Source: Jiangella alba (GTDB lineage: Bacteria > Actinomycetota > Actinomycetes > Jiangellales > Jiangellaceae). Taken from it: a stretch of 64,000 bases of DNA. Below are positions 61,926 through 64,000 of this stretch, piece by piece (positions within the stretch are counted from its first letter, which is position 1; each line of letters opens with the position of its first letter). Both the position numbers and the translations under genes were made by a program. The notes under the pieces are model-generated. The model was not told where the DNA came from. It worked only from the letters and a program-made list of their open reading frames with translations, and did not search any database. Location: positions 310,001 to 374,000 of the forward strand of contig NZ_FNUC01000003.1 in NCBI RefSeq assembly GCF_900106035.1, given 5' to 3'.

Positions 61926-64000
61926 TCAGCTCCGGTCCGGTCCCCGGATCTCGCCCCGCGGGAACACCGTCACCGGTGCGGAGCAGGTGTCCGTCCCGGC
62001 CGCGCAGACCCGGTAGGTGAACGACTCGCCCTTCCGCGGCCGGCCGATCTGGTCGACGTGCGTCCCGGTGTTCGCGACGGTCGCGACGACCAGGCCGTCG
62101 CGCTCGACGTCGACCCGGTCGGCGTCGACGCCGGTCCACGTGAGCCGGCCGTACCAGATGCCGCGCTGGTCGAACGTCTCGACCGACAGGTCCGGCTCGC
62201 CCGCCTCGCCGACCGTGAGGCGCACCGGCACCGCCGTCACCGGCGCCGCCGGGTCGTCGCCGGTCACGCACAGATGGGTGGCGTGCTCGCCCGCGGTCAG
62301 TCCGGCCGAGTCGAGCGTGACCGTCGCCGTCGCGTGCTCGCCCGGCGCGACGGTGCCCGACGCGGGGTCCACCGCCAGCCAGTCGGGCAGCGCGCACGAG
62401 ACGGGCTCGCGCGGCGTCCCGTCGACGGCCATCACCAGGTGCGCGTCGGGGAACCCGAGGCTCTCCATCGTGACCGGGTCCGGCGCGCCGCAGTCGTCGG
62501 CGGAGATGTAGGACGGCCCGGTCTGCCCGGCGGCGTTGGCGCCCGGCACGACGGCGCCGACGCCCAGCAGGTCCGGCGCGGAGACCTCCAGCACGAGGGT
62601 CGCACCGGCCGGGACCTGGGCGGACACCGGCACGCTGAGCACCGTCGCGGCGGCGTCCTCGACGCTGATCGTCTCCGATGCGAGCCGGGTGAGGTTCACG
62701 TACTCGAAGGGCCCGTCCAGCGTGTAGAGGTTCACCGTGAGGTCGGCCGACGGCGTCACGAGCTGCAGGCCGAAACTGACCTCGGAGACGTCGAACGCGC
62801 CCTCGATGCCGAAGTCGGCCAGCGTGAACGTGCGCAGGAACCGGTTCGCGCGGGTGGTTCCGGTCTGCGTGCTCGAGCACACCGGCACGGCGGTCTCGAC
62901 GACGTCCATCGACGCCGAGTGGGTGAGCCGGACGGCGTCGACGGCGGGCGCGTCGGCGACGTCCGTCGCCGCGTCCGGCGCGGGGTCCGGCGCCGGGCTC
63001 GACCAGGAGTCGGTGGAGCCGGCCGGAGCGGTGGCGGCCGGGCTCGACTCGACGACGGTGCCGGTGCCGGCCGGGCGGAGCGGGCCGGACAGCGTGCTCG
63101 TGGTGTCGATCGCCCAGGTCAGGTCGCGGCCGCCGGCGTTGCCGATGCTCAGCTCGAGCTGGGCGGCGTCGCCGGCCGCCACGTCGGCGGTCAGCTCACC
63201 CGGCTCGACGGTGATCGACGGCGGCGCCGGTGCGTCCGCGCCCGGCACGAACACGTAGGCCGCGCCCTGGTCGGCGACGTCGCCGACGTGTGCGTTCGGC
63301 GCGCCCACCAGGACGTCGTCGCCCGACACGGCGACCGCGGTGCCCAGGTGGTCGCCCTGCGCGGTGTCGGACCCGAGCAGGGTGCGCTGTTGCGTCCACC
63401 CCCGGCCGTCGCGGACGAACACGACGGCGGCGCCCTTGTCCAGATCGACGCCGGCGGTGTGGCCGCGGTACGGCGCGCCGGCCACGACGGTGTCGCCGTC
63501 GATCCCGACCGACCAGCCGAACCGGTCGTTGACGTGCGCGCCGGTCGAGGTCAGCTTGGCCCGCTCGGACCACGCGTCGCCGTGGCCCTCGTAGACGTAG
63601 ACCGCGCCGTCGCTCGCGACGTAGTCCAGGTCCGGCCCGCTCGCACCGACCACCGCCGTGCCGCGGTCGACGTCCACCGAGGTGCCGAAGGCCAGCTCGG
63701 GCGCCGCGTCGGACGGCAGCAGCGTCGCGCGCTGCGTCCAGCCGTCCGCGTCGCCGGTGAACACGTACGCCGCGCCCTGCCGGAAGACGCCGCGGGCGGA
63801 CGTGTTCGGCGCGCCGGCCACCAGCGTGGCGCCGTCGAGGGCCACCGAAGTCCCGAAGTTGCCGAACGTCGTGACATCCGAGCCGGCCAGCCGGTGCCCG
63901 GCCGACCACGTGTCGCCGTCGCGGCCGAAGACGTAGACCACGCCGGCCGCGTTGTTCTCACCCACGTGCTCGCCGGGGGCGCCGGCCGCGACGGTGTCGC
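61926..64000 (-). CDS. Secreted FG-GAP-repeat protein (5' end outside the window)
   Basis: Open to the right edge; about 691 residues visible. N-terminal part: four or five FG-GAP beta-propeller repeats (FGTSVALDGATLVAGAPN; FGTSVDVDRGTAVVGASG; FGWSVGIDGDTVVAGAPYRG; LGTAVAVSGDDVLVGAPNAH), each followed by GAAYVF or a similar strand. Then a BACON/Ig-like stretch (ITVEPGELTADVAAGDAAQLEL), a jelly-roll-like domain (FTLADFGIEGAFDVSEVSFGLQLV), another Ig-like domain with VDPASGTVAPGEHATATV, and a final FN3-like domain. A surface or secreted adhesion/binding protein; the signal peptide and any protease domain would lie beyond the window. The GTG at 63965 is inside a repeat and is not the start. Confidence 0.8.
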   Translation of the reverse strand, partial: DTVAAGAPGEHVGENNAAGVVYVFGRDGDTWSAGHRLAGSDVTTFGNFGTSVALDGATLVAGAPNTSARGVFRQGAAYVFTGDADGWTQRATLLPSDAAPELAFGTSVDVDRGTAVVGASGPDLDYVASDGAVYVYEGHGDAWSERAKLTSTGAHVNDRFGWSVGIDGDTVVAGAPYRGHTAGVDLDKGAAVVFVRDGRGWTQQRTLLGSDTAQGDHLGTAVAVSGDDVLVGAPNAHVGDVADQGAAYVFVPGADAPAPPSITVEPGELTADVAAGDAAQLELSIGNAGGRDLTWAIDTTSTLSGPLRPAGTGTVVESSPAATAPAGSTDSWSSPAPDPAPDAATDVADAPAVDAVRLTHSASMDVVETAVPVCSSTQTGTTRANRFLRTFTLADFGIEGAFDVSEVSFGLQLVTPSADLTVNLYTLDGPFEYVNLTRLASETISVEDAAATVLSVPVSAQVPAGATLVLEVSAPDLLGVGAVVPGANAAGQTGPSYISADDCGAPDPVTMESLGFPDAHLVMAVDGTPREPVSCALPDWLAVDPASGTVAPGEHATATVTLDSAGLTAGEHATHLCVTGDDPAAPVTAVPVRLTVGEAGEPDLSVETFDQRGIWYGRLTWTGVDADRVDVERDGLVVATVANTGTHVDQIGRPRKGESFTYRVCAAGTDTCSAPVTVFPRGEIRGPDRS

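Overview
High-GC (about 72%) DNA from a filamentous-type actinobacterium. The evidence is dense GTG/ATG genes with overlapping ATGA/GTGA junctions, a MalEFG-type importer that carries no ATPase of its own, an ECF41 sigma factor, LuxR/DesK two-component genes, a DUF1876 protein and many secreted glycosidases. A Jiangella-like soil or plant-associated genus would fit, but that is inference. No phage, IS element, plasmid or CRISPR array is visible; the window looks chromosomal.

Layout. 0-3 kb: the end of a MaoC-type hydratase pair facing an acyl-CoA dehydrogenase, then the tmRNA gene ssrA with its tag reading frame and two terminator hairpins. 3-5.5 kb: a DUF6326 membrane protein and a DesK/NarL two-component pair whose kinase has a single-base frameshift near its end. 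5.6-16.6 kb: a nearly complete purine-degradation block (guanine deaminase, XdhA-XdhB-XdhC, a DUF6986 aldolase-like protein, uricase, OHCU decarboxylase, HIU hydrolase, allantoinase, ureidoglycine aminohydrolase), with most junctions overlapping. 16.6-17.7 kb: a VOC protein converging on an AraC regulator.

17.7-31.5 kb is a divergent carbohydrate locus. The minus-strand arm holds an alcohol dehydrogenase, an SDR and a six-hairpin-type protein with a Cys4 zinc-ribbon-like insertion. The plus-strand arm holds a GH127-like enzyme, an ABC binding protein, two permeases, a LacI regulator, a secreted glycerophosphodiester phosphodiesterase and a secreted beta-propeller protein. AACGTT-centred LacI-type operators lie between the arms and in front of the secreted genes, and recur inside the first codons of both secreted genes. 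31.6-32.7 kb: DUF1876 and nucleotidyltransferase genes.

32.8-44.1 kb looks like an L-fucose or related deoxysugar locus: L-fuconate dehydratase (the catalytic residues match the family), GntR/FCD regulator, three-part RbsABC-type importer, and a chain of overlapping genes (Tat-exported GH116-like enzyme, COG0523 GTPase, mutarotase, aquaglyceroporin, VOC protein). An ACATC-N-GATGT-type site precedes both the dehydratase and the importer. 44.2-50.7 kb: a BtrH_N-like protein, an LPXTG-anchored GH5-like glycosidase, and an ECF41 sigma factor divergent from an MMPL exporter, with a TGTCACA-N16-CGTC promoter on each strand placed so that both transcripts would be (nearly) leaderless. 50.7-57.6 kb: a small GntR protein, pdxH, and a YtfQ-YtfR-YtfT-YjfF-type furanose importer with its LacI regulator and two TGTTACCGGGAACA-type operators. 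57.8-64 kb: a frameshifted M23 peptidase gene, a possible 49-residue protein, a large LuxR-family ATPase regulator and the 3' part of a secreted FG-GAP-repeat protein that runs off the window.

As a whole, the window serves nitrogen salvage from purines and scavenging of plant or microbial glycans, with each sugar locus having its own regulator and recognisable operator.
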